Origin: Elysia crispata
Taxonomy: Eukaryota > Mollusca > Gastropoda > Plakobranchidae
DNA length: 64,000 nucleotides
Assembly: GCA_033675545.1 (NCBI GenBank)
Contig: JAWDGP010007412.1
Location: 1,587,001 to 1,651,000, forward strand
Direction: 5' to 3'
In this document: positions 13,716 through 27,000 of the stretch, in pieces
How positions within the stretch are numbered: position 1 is the first letter of the stretch
Layout: each line of letters starts with the position of its first letter
Made by a program: the position numbers and the translations under genes
Notes under the pieces: model-generated
The model's database searches: none
The model's input: the letters and a program-made list of their open reading frames with translations, nothing else
What the model was told of the DNA's origin: nothing

Positions 13716-16700
13716 TGATGGAGGGGGAGGGACCTAGGGAAGAAATTTTTTGCATTTTTGGTCTCCTGCCTCTAATGAAACTTGAGATTTTATCTAAAGA
13801 TACAATCTATCTCGAAATTATTCTTAAGTCTACACTATATTAATTTATGTGCGTAAATGAAACAAAAAGAAAAAAAATTAAATATAATCCGAAAACAAAG
13901 GGTAAACAATAATTTTTTTTTAAATGTGTATTTTTATTGGTGTTTACAAATTTTGGAGCTTAAAAACAGCGTTTCAACACCTCAATCTGATTTTCACACG
14001 ACTAGACCCGTTAGTGCGCCACGCACACTCACTCGCAACTGTTACTGGCTCAGCACCCTCGCGCCTGCAGATCAGTTAGCTTTACCTGAGCCGGTCTTTA
14101 AGGGTTAATTTCAATATTCGCAATTTACACCAGATTTTGGCAATACAATATCTTTAAAACAATATTACTACTTCAAATCCATCTTTGTTGAAAGAAAGAG
14201 ACTATGTAAACATGACTGGATCTATGTGTGCAGAGAAGGATTAGCAGTAAGTGCTGAGTGTCTTGAGAGGAGATATTAATTTCTTGGTGAACCATTTTAG
14301 AGACAATAATATTAATGACCTTACAAAAATAAATTGGTCTGATTGATGTGAAAAAAGATAAGGGAAAGGAAAGAAAGAGTCTAAGCCTGTATGTAGTATT
14401 ACATAATATGTATAAATTAGAAGGAATATGTTGTTAAAATTCATTTAAATTCAGTGATCTTTTATTTTCTTAATTAGACCTTTATCTGTTATAATAAGAA
14501 TCCCTATATAAAGGCATAAATCCAAAAGCCCATTATATCTCATTTTAACAGGATTCTACTACACTAGTATAGAATCAATATACTTAGAGCCAAGACACTC
14601 CTCCCTGTAAAGGATGAACAGCAAATTTAGACCAAATATAGAGACAACAGGCTAGACCCGTACCGGTATTAAGTTTGTGATCAGAAACTTAAACTGAGAA
14701 TTGAAGAATTAAGAATCCATTGCTATTGGCATTTTGTATGTGTATCGTTCAACATAAGGTAAAGCGTTGGTAAAACTGCATCTCAAAATATTGTTCCAAA
14801 GCTTCAACAGAACTCAAAGTGCAGCTGCAATAAAATTCATATGCATCAGAAACAGCTCTTAGACCTGGGTGTAAGGCACAATATAAATTGAAGAATGCAT
14901 CAGGTCCAGAGCAGAGCCCCTCAGGGGAACAGCTGAAGCATTTTCATCACAAGTAATGCCCAAAACCCTGTCTCCCTGCAGGATACAGGAAGTAGAAGAA
15001 GAAAAGTAGGAAATGTGGAAACAAAAATAGGATGAATAATACTTCATTCCCTGCCTTGGGAAGCAATAGGGCAGACATAACACATTGGGAGTCAATAATC
15101 TGACTTTCTGCAGTTGGGTTCTCCCCTCTTTTCAGACTTATGATGGCTTGAGATACAGCTGGTAAAGCATGTGTGTTCTTCACTGAGTTTCTACATCTTT
15201 TATGGCCCTCACTTTGTGCATGTCTTGTCACAATAACATATGCCTTTCTTACTATAATCTAGCCTTTAGTCGCAAAAAAGACAAAACGTCGAGCCTGACT
15301 TTTATAGTTTTTTTACATAATCAAAGAGGTAATCCCATTGCAATCCTTTTCTTCTAACCACTGCCACTGAAAGTTGTTTCTAATTTCATTTTCTAGAGCT
15401 GTCAAGTTGGCCGTTCATTCAAAGAATTAGACTTCAGTTCTAGACCTAGATCTAGATGTCTATCTTCTAATGGTATCTTAATCTATCTCCACAGATCTAG
15501 ATCTACATTTCAACACTATAGAAAATGAAGCTACAACTAGCTTTACATGCCGAGAAGTCATCACAATTCATTTTCGCATTTCTGCTTAAATTCAGGCAAT
15601 CATTGCAAGAATGTCAGCTTTGACTGCCGGCATTCACAAATTGTAAGTTAGGCAGCGTTCAGGCTCTAAGATAAGCTGGCAATCAATTCACATCCAATTT
15701 GTGTACATTATTAGCCTTAAAGGAAAATTTTTCCCATTTTAAGATTGCCTGAAAACATCCAGTTCTAAGCTCTGCATTTCTTTCAATTTAAGAAACAGCA
15801 CTTCTATTATATTTTCCTGTGATGAATAAACGAAGCACCTCTACACTATATGTCTTTGGTTAACAATGATACACCTGGTGAAACTTAATGCCTCTTTTAA
15901 TTGTTAAAAAAATAGACCTCAAACACCCTGACTCTAAATTGAAAATCCCTGTTCCAGCCTACAATTGACCTCATGACATGAACAAGTTATTGGAGTGGCT
16001 GGCAGTAGGCAACAAGCCAAATAGCAGCTGCTTAACAATCATGTCCTGCACTGTCAAGCAAAACTGCGTTTTAATCTTTTCCCACAAATGTTCCGTAGAG
16101 ATATTATTGCAGCTACAAATTTATGGTGCTGCAATGCTTTATGGTTCAACAAAAGCTTTATTTGAACTTTTGGAGCTATTATTTTCTAGGATCATTCAAG
16201 AGTCTTGGTATGTGATAATTCTGATCTTCAAAGCTGCAATATCTAAAGGAGTAAACTAAAGAAGAAAAAAATAATAAAATAAAGCATATCTCATTCTTGA
16301 AGAGTATATTTTGACCTATGATGATCTCGAAACTTACAATGATGAAAAGGGAAGAAGCTGGAGTATTGTATTTGTTTTGGATCATTCCCATGAACATAGG
16401 CATGTGGTTGTTCTTGGCACCAATGTAAAATAATCTGAAAAAATTCAAATCAAGAACTTTTAATTGATCAAAATAAATTATATGAAACTAAAACTTGAGT
16501 AATTTGATATGGCAAATGTGAGCAAAGATTAAAAAAAAAAAAAAAAAAAAGAATTTCTAAAACAATACATGTAGTGATGATAGAGTAATGAATCCAACAT
16601 AATAAATATTTATGAATGTTATACAAAGATAACCCTTACAAGTTTAACATTTTTTTTTTTTCATTTTCGTTCTAAATTAGAAATATAGCTGAAATTATAA

Positions 16701-19700
16701 CCCTTGACACACCAATACGGGCAGCACTGAAAGTAGAGAGATAAATATTTACTCCAGATGAGGCAATTTCAATGATGCTGATATAAATGCAAGACTGATT
16801 TCCCATATATATGGGCAAAAATTTGCACTCATTTCACTCCTGTTTTCGTTGCCAAAAGGTAGGAGAAGGGACAGTATAGAAAGAGAGAGTAATGAGTGTA
16901 GTAAGAAAGAAAGTACATTGGACATATGAATTTAGCCTACATCCTTTCTCACCTTGACATAGAGAGGGCTATTCCATTAGCAGTACCACATACAGAGATA
17001 GCAATCAGAACTGGCATAAGCCATTGCCAAGCATTGCCCATTGTCTGCTCTGCAAATGTCTGCATGCAAAGAAACAACAAAAAAGGCATGAAATGTCAAC
17101 TGCCATGACAGAATATTTGATGTTGTCTTTACAGCTATTAAATAAGTCTTGAGGAAATAATCTTTTATTTTTCTTTACATGAAAAAAGTTTGTATTCTAT
17201 GCATTAACCCTCTTGAAATGCTTCAGAGAAGGAGAGATAAATAATGTGAAAGTCAAAGACCAGGAAAAGAAGGAAGAAGAGGAGAGAATGAGGACTAGAA
17301 GAAAAAAAGGAGGAAGTTAAAGGAACACAAACAGGAGGAGCATAAGAAGAAGAAGGAGAAGAGGAAGACAGGAGGAGGAAGAGCGTTACATTTTTTTTTT
17401 TCACAAACAAATATAATTCAGGATTCAATCTTCCTCCATCGCATTCTTGCTTCTACATACTCCTCTGAGATCCCCTCTCTTTGCACATTATTTATAAGAA
17501 AGCTAAAAATTATATCTGAAAAGATAACACAGGATAGGATATGTATATTTATCCGAAATAATTTTTTGTGGGCAATTTTCACACATTTAATCACCTTAAA
17601 TAAAAAAGTCAATATTGTTGGTACATGTTTCATCTAAATATATCAAAATTATAATAAAGTGTTAAAATACAAAGTCTATTAGAGTTAAGTCTCCATGACA
17701 TATGGTACAGTAATCTTAGAGCCTTTAAGATCTGGAGCAAATTGTATGAATACTTAAGGCAAACTAAGACAGACTCACCACAGCCACAGCTGTGGACTGC
17801 ACCATTTGCGTGGGTGAGAGGATTGCCAGATATGCAACATTAGTCACCAAGTACACAATTATCACTGTCGTCATGGAAATAAAAATGGCTAGGGGCAGGT
17901 TCCTAAAACAAAAGGAAAGAAAATTTACTCGGAGGAAATCACTGACACATTTTTAGGGGGGGGGGGGGGGGGAGGTAGGGGAATGCTAACCTTGAGCAAT
18001 CTTTTTTTTTTCCACAACTGTTATGTGGTTTGAAGGAGTCAGCCCCAAAGTTTGGGAAAAACTAGCAATGTGTTTACTTCTTTATATATATATGTATATA
18101 TATTTATGTATACATGAAGTTATTAAAGACTATTTTTTTAAATCTAAGAGAATCTTCAATACCAAATGAAAAGTTCTTGCAAAACCGTTTCAAGGAAATG
18201 TCAGCCACAGTATCATTGTATGAACAATGCAAAAAGAGTTCCTATAAAAAGCCTTACATAAAGGATAGAAAAAGATACATTTCATACCTCAATAGCTCAA
18301 GAATTATTTAATATTTATGTTACTTAGATACTAGCTTCAAACTACCTTGCCAAACAAAATTGTCATTAGAAGCTTAGTAGTAAAAAAGTGTCAAGGATAC
18401 TTTGGACAAAACCAAAATATTAGAAGAGAAAAAGAAATATTACCTATTTGGGTTAACCAGTTCTTCGGTAAGGAAATTTAAATAACTCCTGAGAGAGAAA
18501 AAAAAATAGCTTTAGGTAACTTTATAATAATTATATTTCAAGATGTCAAGTAATGTAAAACATACAAATGTGTGATTAAACAAAAATTTATCTTATCATT
18601 TTGCATTCATATGTTATCACATTGAGGCAAAACTAGTTTTTACTTAACAAAGAGATCCCTTTTCATGCATTTCTTACATTCTTTGCCATGTCTCTCCACT
18701 AAAATTTCAAGCAATCATTACCATTCCAAGTACAGGGCAAACATCTTTTTGAACACACTTGTAAATAATTTGGAATATATAGTTGAATTGTCAATCGTTC
18801 AGAAATAAAAGGAATAAAAGTGAAGGTATGAATAAATAAATGTCCCAATGACCATTTTTCATAAGAGAATTCTGAAAACAGGTTTCATAAGCAATCATAT
18901 TAATCTTTGTGGAAGGGGATAGCTAAATCTATTCATTTTTTTTTACAGAGAAAGTTAAGAAATTTTTTAAAAATTTGAACAGTTCAGGAATTAAGTAATA
19001 AGCCAACCATCCACTGTATGCCCAGAAACCAGAGTAGAAAGAGAGTGCTATGCTGCCAGCAGTCACATCACTGTTTGCAAAGGCATCCTCAAAATTACTT
19101 GTCTCTCCTGCAAAGACAAAATGGGATAAAAGAAAAAAAAGGGTGCATGATGAAATTGAACTCATATCAGCCACTAAATATCATTTTGTTGCTGTTTTGT
19201 TTTAGTTTTATCTAATCCTGTATATTCTCCACTTCAAACTAATGACAATGGAGAAACAGATTAATGGCTTGAAAGTAAGGAAACTGACCTCTGACTTATG
19301 AGTCATGAAATAAAATTTGACCTCTGTTTCTAGTGATAAACTTTTTTTTAGTTCTTCTAGGATATGTCTTTGGCTGGTAATTCAAATCCTATTCTCAAGC
19401 TTTCCACATATACAAACTATTGCAAGTAAAGGAACATATGACAAAGAAAGGCTCTAAATTCATGAACCTTACATTTTAAACTCAGTTCACATGAGTGCAA
19501 AATATATTACATTCTGTGTAAATTTTTCGATTATGGTTATGCTTGTTTGAAAGCGAATGTGGGTCATTTTAGTATCTATGTGCTATGGAATAGATGTCAT
19601 GAAGAGCAAATATAAACAGGCATGAATCTCATGGAAGAAAAAAAATTGGCTGAGGCGGAGAAGTGAAGAAATTTTGGGGTGGAGAGATAGTAATGAAAAA

Positions 19701-22700
19701 CCCAACTTGGCAGAAAAATACGATTAGATAAAATTTTGATTGGTTCAAGAGATCTTAATGAAAAAACTCCACTATCCTAAATAAAAAATACCTAGAAATA
19801 TGTGATTAAACTCTAAATCAGTAAATGTTCCTTGTATCACCAAATCTATCATACTTGTTTTTAAACATAATTTCATTATTGAAAAATAAAACGTAAGAGA
19901 TATCCTCTCTTAGCTAGTTCATAGCAATCTTTACTTGCCTATTAATACTGACAACATTCACAGGGCTGAACACCAGCCCTGGTTTAGTTCAAGCAAGCAA
20001 CAGTAACTTTGGAAAAGAATGAAGAAAAAAAAAAGAAAATTCTAGGTGTAATCAGCCACAGTCTATCAGGCTGTTAGCAGTCTGGTCAGCTTCATGTTGA
20101 TTTTAGATAAATAACTCGTAACATCAACACTAGGATTACAAATGATGATGTGCAAATTATGGGGCTTTAATTTTTATCACAATTTATACTGAGAATGGTG
20201 AAAGTGATAGCAACAATTTTGACGACGATGGTGATGATCATGATCATGAGACGTGTGCACAGAACTTTTTTTTTTTACACCTTGTGGGTCAATTTACATA
20301 ATAAATGATGTTTATTTTGTATCAACGATGTTGGCCGTTGTGGTGTGATCGATTTTTTATATAATCAATATTGTAATAATTGTACATGATAAAAGGCTGC
20401 AAAGTGCTAACACAAGCAAGCTGCCCTAAACATAATTTCACATTCGCAAGTGGACCTTTCAGTAAGCAGCTCTTTTCTTTTCTTTATTTCTACCCTAGCA
20501 ATTCTTCAGTTGAAACTAACTCAAAGAAGCATTTCTCTGGATCGGTGGAATAAGCAAATGTTTGTTCGATAGCTTTCCAAGGGGTGAAAACTTGCATCTC
20601 CCCAAAAAAAGATCAAACCATAGACTTTCTGTTCTGAAATCCTTAGTCCATTAATAGCATTCTAAGTCTGTGCTGCTAGAAAATTACAACACACACTATC
20701 AAAATATTTTTCTTACAAGAATATTGTTAAAACAGCCAATCATTTAAACAAACATCTCTACTCCATAGTCCAATATGACCCTTATGACCCTAAGCATGGG
20801 GCAAACACAGACAAATATGATTATGTAATTGAAAATTTGTTGTTAATAATTCCTTGCTTAATATGTTGTCTTTCTCCTAAGTCATAAGCCTTATTCCATT
20901 GCTCAAAACAAAACAAAATGTTTTGTATGGGTAAAAGCATAGTTTTCTCAATGGAAACATGGTTCTTTTGAGTCTATAAGATCTATTACTCAAACTCAAA
21001 TTGCACATTATTTTAGTTATGAAAATGTGAAAAGACTCACAATAACTATAGCAAAGCAGAATAATACATATGCAAACAACAGTAAGATTAAATGTAATGC
21101 GAACTTTGACGAAATGGCATATATAAGTTGCATGTAAAAAACCTAAAATCCATTCAGTGCATAAAAAGTTAGGTGGAAAAATAAACAACAAAAAGAAGGC
21201 GATCTTAAAAACCTAATTGAAAAATTTTCCACAAAAATTTTTTTTTATTTTTAATGCGCTAGTGACAAAAAGGTATAATTAAAGGCAATATTTCATGGTA
21301 ATTTCTCATTTCCTGAATCATTTAGATTCTTTACTACATTTTTATTTTGAAAACGAGTTAAAGGTTTTATCTTTTCCTTTATTTTTGTTTTGCTCTTCTT
21401 CATCTTTTTTTTTTCTTCAAATTTATAGTTATAGCGGTGATGTAGTCAGAATTGATTGCTCACCTTGCATAAATGCAATCATGCCAATGATTATGACAAT
21501 AAGAAGAGCGATCACTTTGGAACTAGTGATGACTACCTGCATGCGAGCAGCCAACTTCACGTTCCGCATGTTGATGGCAATAAGGATCCCTGGAAGAGGG
21601 GAAGAATAGTCCTTGTGATGATATGATAATGACAATAATAATAACAAAGGTGCAAGCAAGCTCCATCCCATTGGCCTCCAACCACTGATCCCAACTTCAC
21701 ATTGGCCTGCAGATGTCATAAAGTTCACTAAACCTGCTCATAAATGCAAAGCTGCTTAAAAGTAAATTACAAAAAGCTTTGTTGTACTATACAGGTTAGA
21801 CTGTCTCTTTCAATCAAAAGTCCAAAATAATGGCATTATAGAGTTAACCATCATAACAAGCACTTCTGTGTAACTGATGTCTAACCCATAACATCTTCAC
21901 TCTAACCATGCTCCTCTATAATCCGTGTAATGATTATACAAAGAATTTAAAACTTGAAAGAAAAAAAAAGAGTATCCTATTACAGTTCATGTGCCTCCCT
22001 CCCACTCTAATGAACATTATATGACTACTGCCTAGGTTTTTGGAAAAGAAACTTCCCAAAGAAACCCGCTTTATTTTTTAAGCAGCAGCTGGAGATGACA
22101 AGGGTGGGATGGCTGAAGCTGGCAGTGGGGGTTGAGAAGTAGCTGTAGATGGCATGGATGGGGTGGCTGTAGTTGGCAGCAAAGTTTGTGCAGGAACTGA
22201 TGGCATGGATAGGGTGGTTATAGCTTGATATGGGGTTGCTTGTGGTACAGGTATAATAGCTCTAAATGGCAATGGCAATGACTTTGAAGTAGTTACATAT
22301 ATTGAGGTGCTAGCTGTGGTGGTTAATGGTTGTTTGAGGTTTTACTTTCATTTAGCATGGATTTTTTTTTGACTAACATCCGCTTTCATTTTTGTGTGAA
22401 ATAACTTTAGTGCGGGTAGTCCCATTGTGCGCTGGCAGGTGAGATTTGATGACAGCCAGAGATTCAAAGTTATATGTTGTGGACCTATTTCTATCATCTT
22501 CCTTGGTGCCATTGGCTATGATTCAATTTCTTATTTATAGTCGATAAAAGTAGCCTCAGAGTAAGGGACGTGAAATAATTTAAATATGTATACAATCCAC
22601 ATATCCATTTCTTCTTAGAATGGTTATTAAGATCGTTGTAATTTCTATCGATATAAACCGCAAAATCGGAAACAAATTTTTATTTTATGATATGCAAAAG

Positions 22701-23992
22701 TTCGTTGCACTCGTACTTCGATTATTTCACCCTTCTGCCGACCTTCCCGCTGAATTAGCGTTGGTGGGAGTGTGTACTGGGCCATTTTTTGGGCTTAGAA
22801 ATGGGTTGGGGGAGGGGGGGGGAGATATTTGGCTTGCCTCTCAGAGTCAGACTGTCTTTATCGAAATAAAACAACAAATGTTAACTAAAGGTAATTCGTT
22901 ATGTTTGTCCTTTCTCTATGACTTTCCTGAAGAAATGTGCACTGTGGCGTGCTCAACTCTTTTGTCGATGCGTTGCATGCATGCTAAGTAGGTTAAGGCA
23001 AATATTTTGAGTTCAATAATCGACAAGGACAAGGTCAGTGGTAGTGTGTACAATACACGGATCCGTTAGCTTTATTGGTTTGACCAACATTTTTTTTTAT
23101 ATATTTAATTGAAATTGCGAAGCATCTTCGTGTTTCTTGTTTTAAATGTTTATCAGGCACATTTTGACTTAAAAGTCCAGTATAAATTACAATGCACTTG
23201 CCAGTTTCTACGTAATTGTAAGGGTCACATCAAGTAAATGTTATTTGTTTGTAGTCGCTGCTAAATTGATAAAAACTATTGTATCATCAACATCGCCTAT
23301 ATCGTTGATTCATAAGACTTGCCTTTTAAAGATAATAAACACCAATTGAGTGATATAGTAGACAGTCAATACTCAAAGTCTTAAACTACAGATTCAAAGA
23401 GAGAATACACTAACTTGGTATTGCAATGCCATGGTCCAGTTAACAATTGGATCGCAATCAAAACATTGGTTATACCTGTTTCAGGTCATGTTTACTGGTG
23501 GAAAACAACATGCCTAATATGGACCTGGCAGCCCGAGGCCAAACGGACTTTGGATTAAGGTTAATCCTTTGCGGCTGCCCAACAAAAATATACAGTGCGA
23601 AGACTGGACTGGCACGATCCCAACTAAATTCTAGATCTAGAATCCAAGGATATATGTAGAAATTTGGTTTACGAGCAAGCCATCATGGGCTCATTGTACT
23701 TTACAATCATAGAGAAGGATGGGTGTTTGCATGTTTTAAAGTTTAATGTCAGCTTGTTAACATCTTCTCTTAAAGGCACAACTCGAAAGAATACGAGTAG
23801 CCTACAGCTGGATGCGATACACAATATAATATCAATGACTTGAAATCGCACTGCAGATCTATGCTTTTTTTTTTTCTAAAGAAATCAAAAGGAACCGCGA
23901 GTTTACGCAAAGGACGGTTGAGTACGACCATTTGGTCTGATCTTATCATCTCATCTTAGTAGAGACACTTTAAAAGCACTCGGCACTATGCA

Positions 23993-24080
<88 letters not shown>

Positions 24081-27000
24081 TTCAATTATTATATCACTTC
24101 CCATACACAAGCAGTTATATTTGGATACTGATTTCGTTTTTCTGGTCTTGGCAAGGCAATAGAATCAAGGCGTCTACAATCATAACTTACGCTCTAGATC
24201 TAGAATGAATGAAAAGCCAATATCATCGAATACAAGCTAAAATCATCAACCTCTCACGCCGTTGCTCACGCGGCAAAGGAAAAAATGCCCAAAGATCCCA
24301 GGGTGAATTATCACTAGGTCAGCTTTATCTTTTCATTCAATAGAAACATAACGGTGTACATTCGTTTAACCATGACGTTTTTACGAAAAAACAAAAACAC
24401 AAGCTTGACTAATGGCCTTTTCCCAAATTGCACTTCATGACAACAAAATTATTCAAGTTCGATTCTCCACTGTTCGCTGCATCAGTGAGTGTACCATTAA
24501 CATTGTATAAGATTGAAAACGTGCGTTATCTCCGTAGTTTTGTAAAAGGTGAGATAGAGTAGGTGGACAAAAAAACAAAACTGTCCACGTGAATTTAAAA
24601 AAAAAATTGTGTTAAAAATAAAACGTGATGGTCGTCTCCCGTGTAGAACCTGATATTCATCGCTACTTTTCCTGTCCTAGTTCTTCTATTCATACTCGAT
24701 CTCCATTTGTAGCCTGTTTTTTTACGTGCCTCCATCATACTGCCCGTAGTATTTTTATTCGCTCACATTTTCAACTGAATGTGGATAATCCATATATAAA
24801 TACCAAATGATTTTTCTTTAAATAGGATGCCTGCGTGATTTTCTCCTTGAGGCGAGATATAGACGCAGCTATTTGCACTTTTAATAATAATTATGAATGC
24901 CCGTGTGTGGAAGGACAAGTTTCATTGCATTGTACAAGTTATATAGATTGCGTTGCCCAATTTCGTCTGCAAAATGATTTATCTTTTTTACTTCGGAGCA
25001 GCGCCAAATAAAAAATTCAAGCGAAGGCTTGCATTTTATTTATTAAACGTTTCTATGCATATGTTTCGTAAAACTTCAAGTGATAAGCCAGATACTTATC
25101 AAAATGGTTATACAAATCATTGAATGTTAATGCGTGAAAGAACGAGGGCTAAATTTGAATACTGTTTTATAAATAATTATCTAAAGTATCCGGTATGATT
25201 AATTTTACTTACATTTCCAATTGAGCATCGGAAAAACTGTTGTCAATAATTTTTTTTAGGAATAGCTTTCTATCGTTTATGGTTTTTTTTTAAACTATAG
25301 ATGATTAAAAAACATAAAGCTTAAACCTCGAACTCTCAACAACACCGATATTGCCTATCAGTGTCCTGGAAATTGCATGCATTACTTCAGAGAAGTATAG
25401 ATCAATGAATTAATAATATGTAGAACATATTCAATAAAATGTGGGCTAAATAAAAGAGCAATATCATTGTTTTATCAGAGAGAAGACGCAGGTAGTTCAG
25501 CTTAAAGCTTCCAAGAGCTATCATCAAAGTATGCGGGTGTTTGATCGTCTAGTTTGACTTCAAAACATTTTTCCCCTTATAATGCAGTTTTTAAGTCAAA
25601 ATGTGACATCTGCCACGAGTCAAAATGTGGCATCTGCCACGAGTCAAAATGTTAGGGATGTAGTATCTCATAGCAGACTGAAAAGGCAAATACTTGATTG
25701 ATCATCCCAAAATTTTTGTGGGGTATTTTTTGTTGCTGTTGTTGTTTAACTTTTTAAGCTGAGTTGACACTGCTTTGCATTAGGTTTAATTGGTAAAATG
25801 TCACAGAGAGACAACTGTAACTTTCTCGATTTTTCTCCTCTAAGTCTGCAGCTTTAATCGAAGTTAAATATAAAGCTAAGGTTTGTGACATTTTCGATGA
25901 GTTAACCTTACTCTTAATATTGTCTACGTGGCTTTCAGAAATTCAAATCAATCGATTGATTAAGAGTTTTCTTATCTAGTATGCATTTCATGGAGATAGG
26001 AAACAGGGTTAAGTTCGCTTATTATCTAAATGGCAGGAAATTTGTCGCCTGAGAACTGCTTTGTTCCATCTCCAATTTTGCTGTAACTATCAATAACATG
26101 CTCAAGAGTTCTTTCTCATTCTGTGTTTCGAGCTTACGAAATAAACAAGCAAAGGTCGCACTCTCTGCAGAGATACAACCACTTTCAAAGCAGTTTTAAT
26201 AGGTGGAGAAAGATTCAAATGTTCGAACTCAATTTTTTCATAAGAGTGAAGCCTGGAGATGGAACAAAGCAACTCTGGCGACGAATTGTCTAGACGAGCC
26301 CAAGGATTATTATTCCAATATGTACAAAAAAGATTATTTTAGGTATTTAAAGATTTGTTCCATCAGCGGCAGCATTCGCTTCAACGCAGAACGCATGATT
26401 AAAAGCAATAACTGTTTTCCAGTGTCACAGCTGTGACGCGAGATTGTTAGATCAAAGAGCCAAAAATAACATTATTTTGATCTCCAACAACATAAACAAG
26501 CAATACAGTCATGAGCGACCACGGCAATGGAGTTTAGTCAGTTCAAAGGATTAAACGAAGTTAAAAGCGACAACAATAATAACAACAAAATTACTTTACA
26601 TTATATGCGGGTATACGAATGAAGCTTTGTAACCTACTTCTTCCCGATAAATAAAACAAAGGCTCTTAATAATATTAACAAATTGTATGACAGAAAAATG
26701 AAAGAAAGGTACAAACATTTTAATCTCTATTTGGTCAATAAGCACATTCAACTTGAATTGAAAGGAGAAAAGCAAACAAACGAATTAAATTTGTGCATAC
26801 TGAATTTCTTCCGCCCCCCCCCCCCCCCTATAAAAAACATGTAGGAGGGGAGAGGTAGTTGGATGACGCAACATTGATTGATATATTTGAAATAGCGAGA
26901 AAGCGCGTTGGCTTCACTGGTCAATAACATTTCTGCGAGTGGCATGCCTTACAGTGTGTTCAGCCTAATAAGAGCAGAGCTGCTGACTGCTGCAATGGGA

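Noticed and set aside
22078-22278. 66-codon Pro/Ser/Thr-rich open frame on the SLC7 strand
   Set aside because: Explained by a GC-rich minisatellite; SLC7 exons 1 and 2 already join in frame without it.
26814-26946. Gly-rich coding exon at 26748-26945 on the minus strand
   Set aside because: The Gly run is the translation of a C15 homopolymer, with no domain or splice support.
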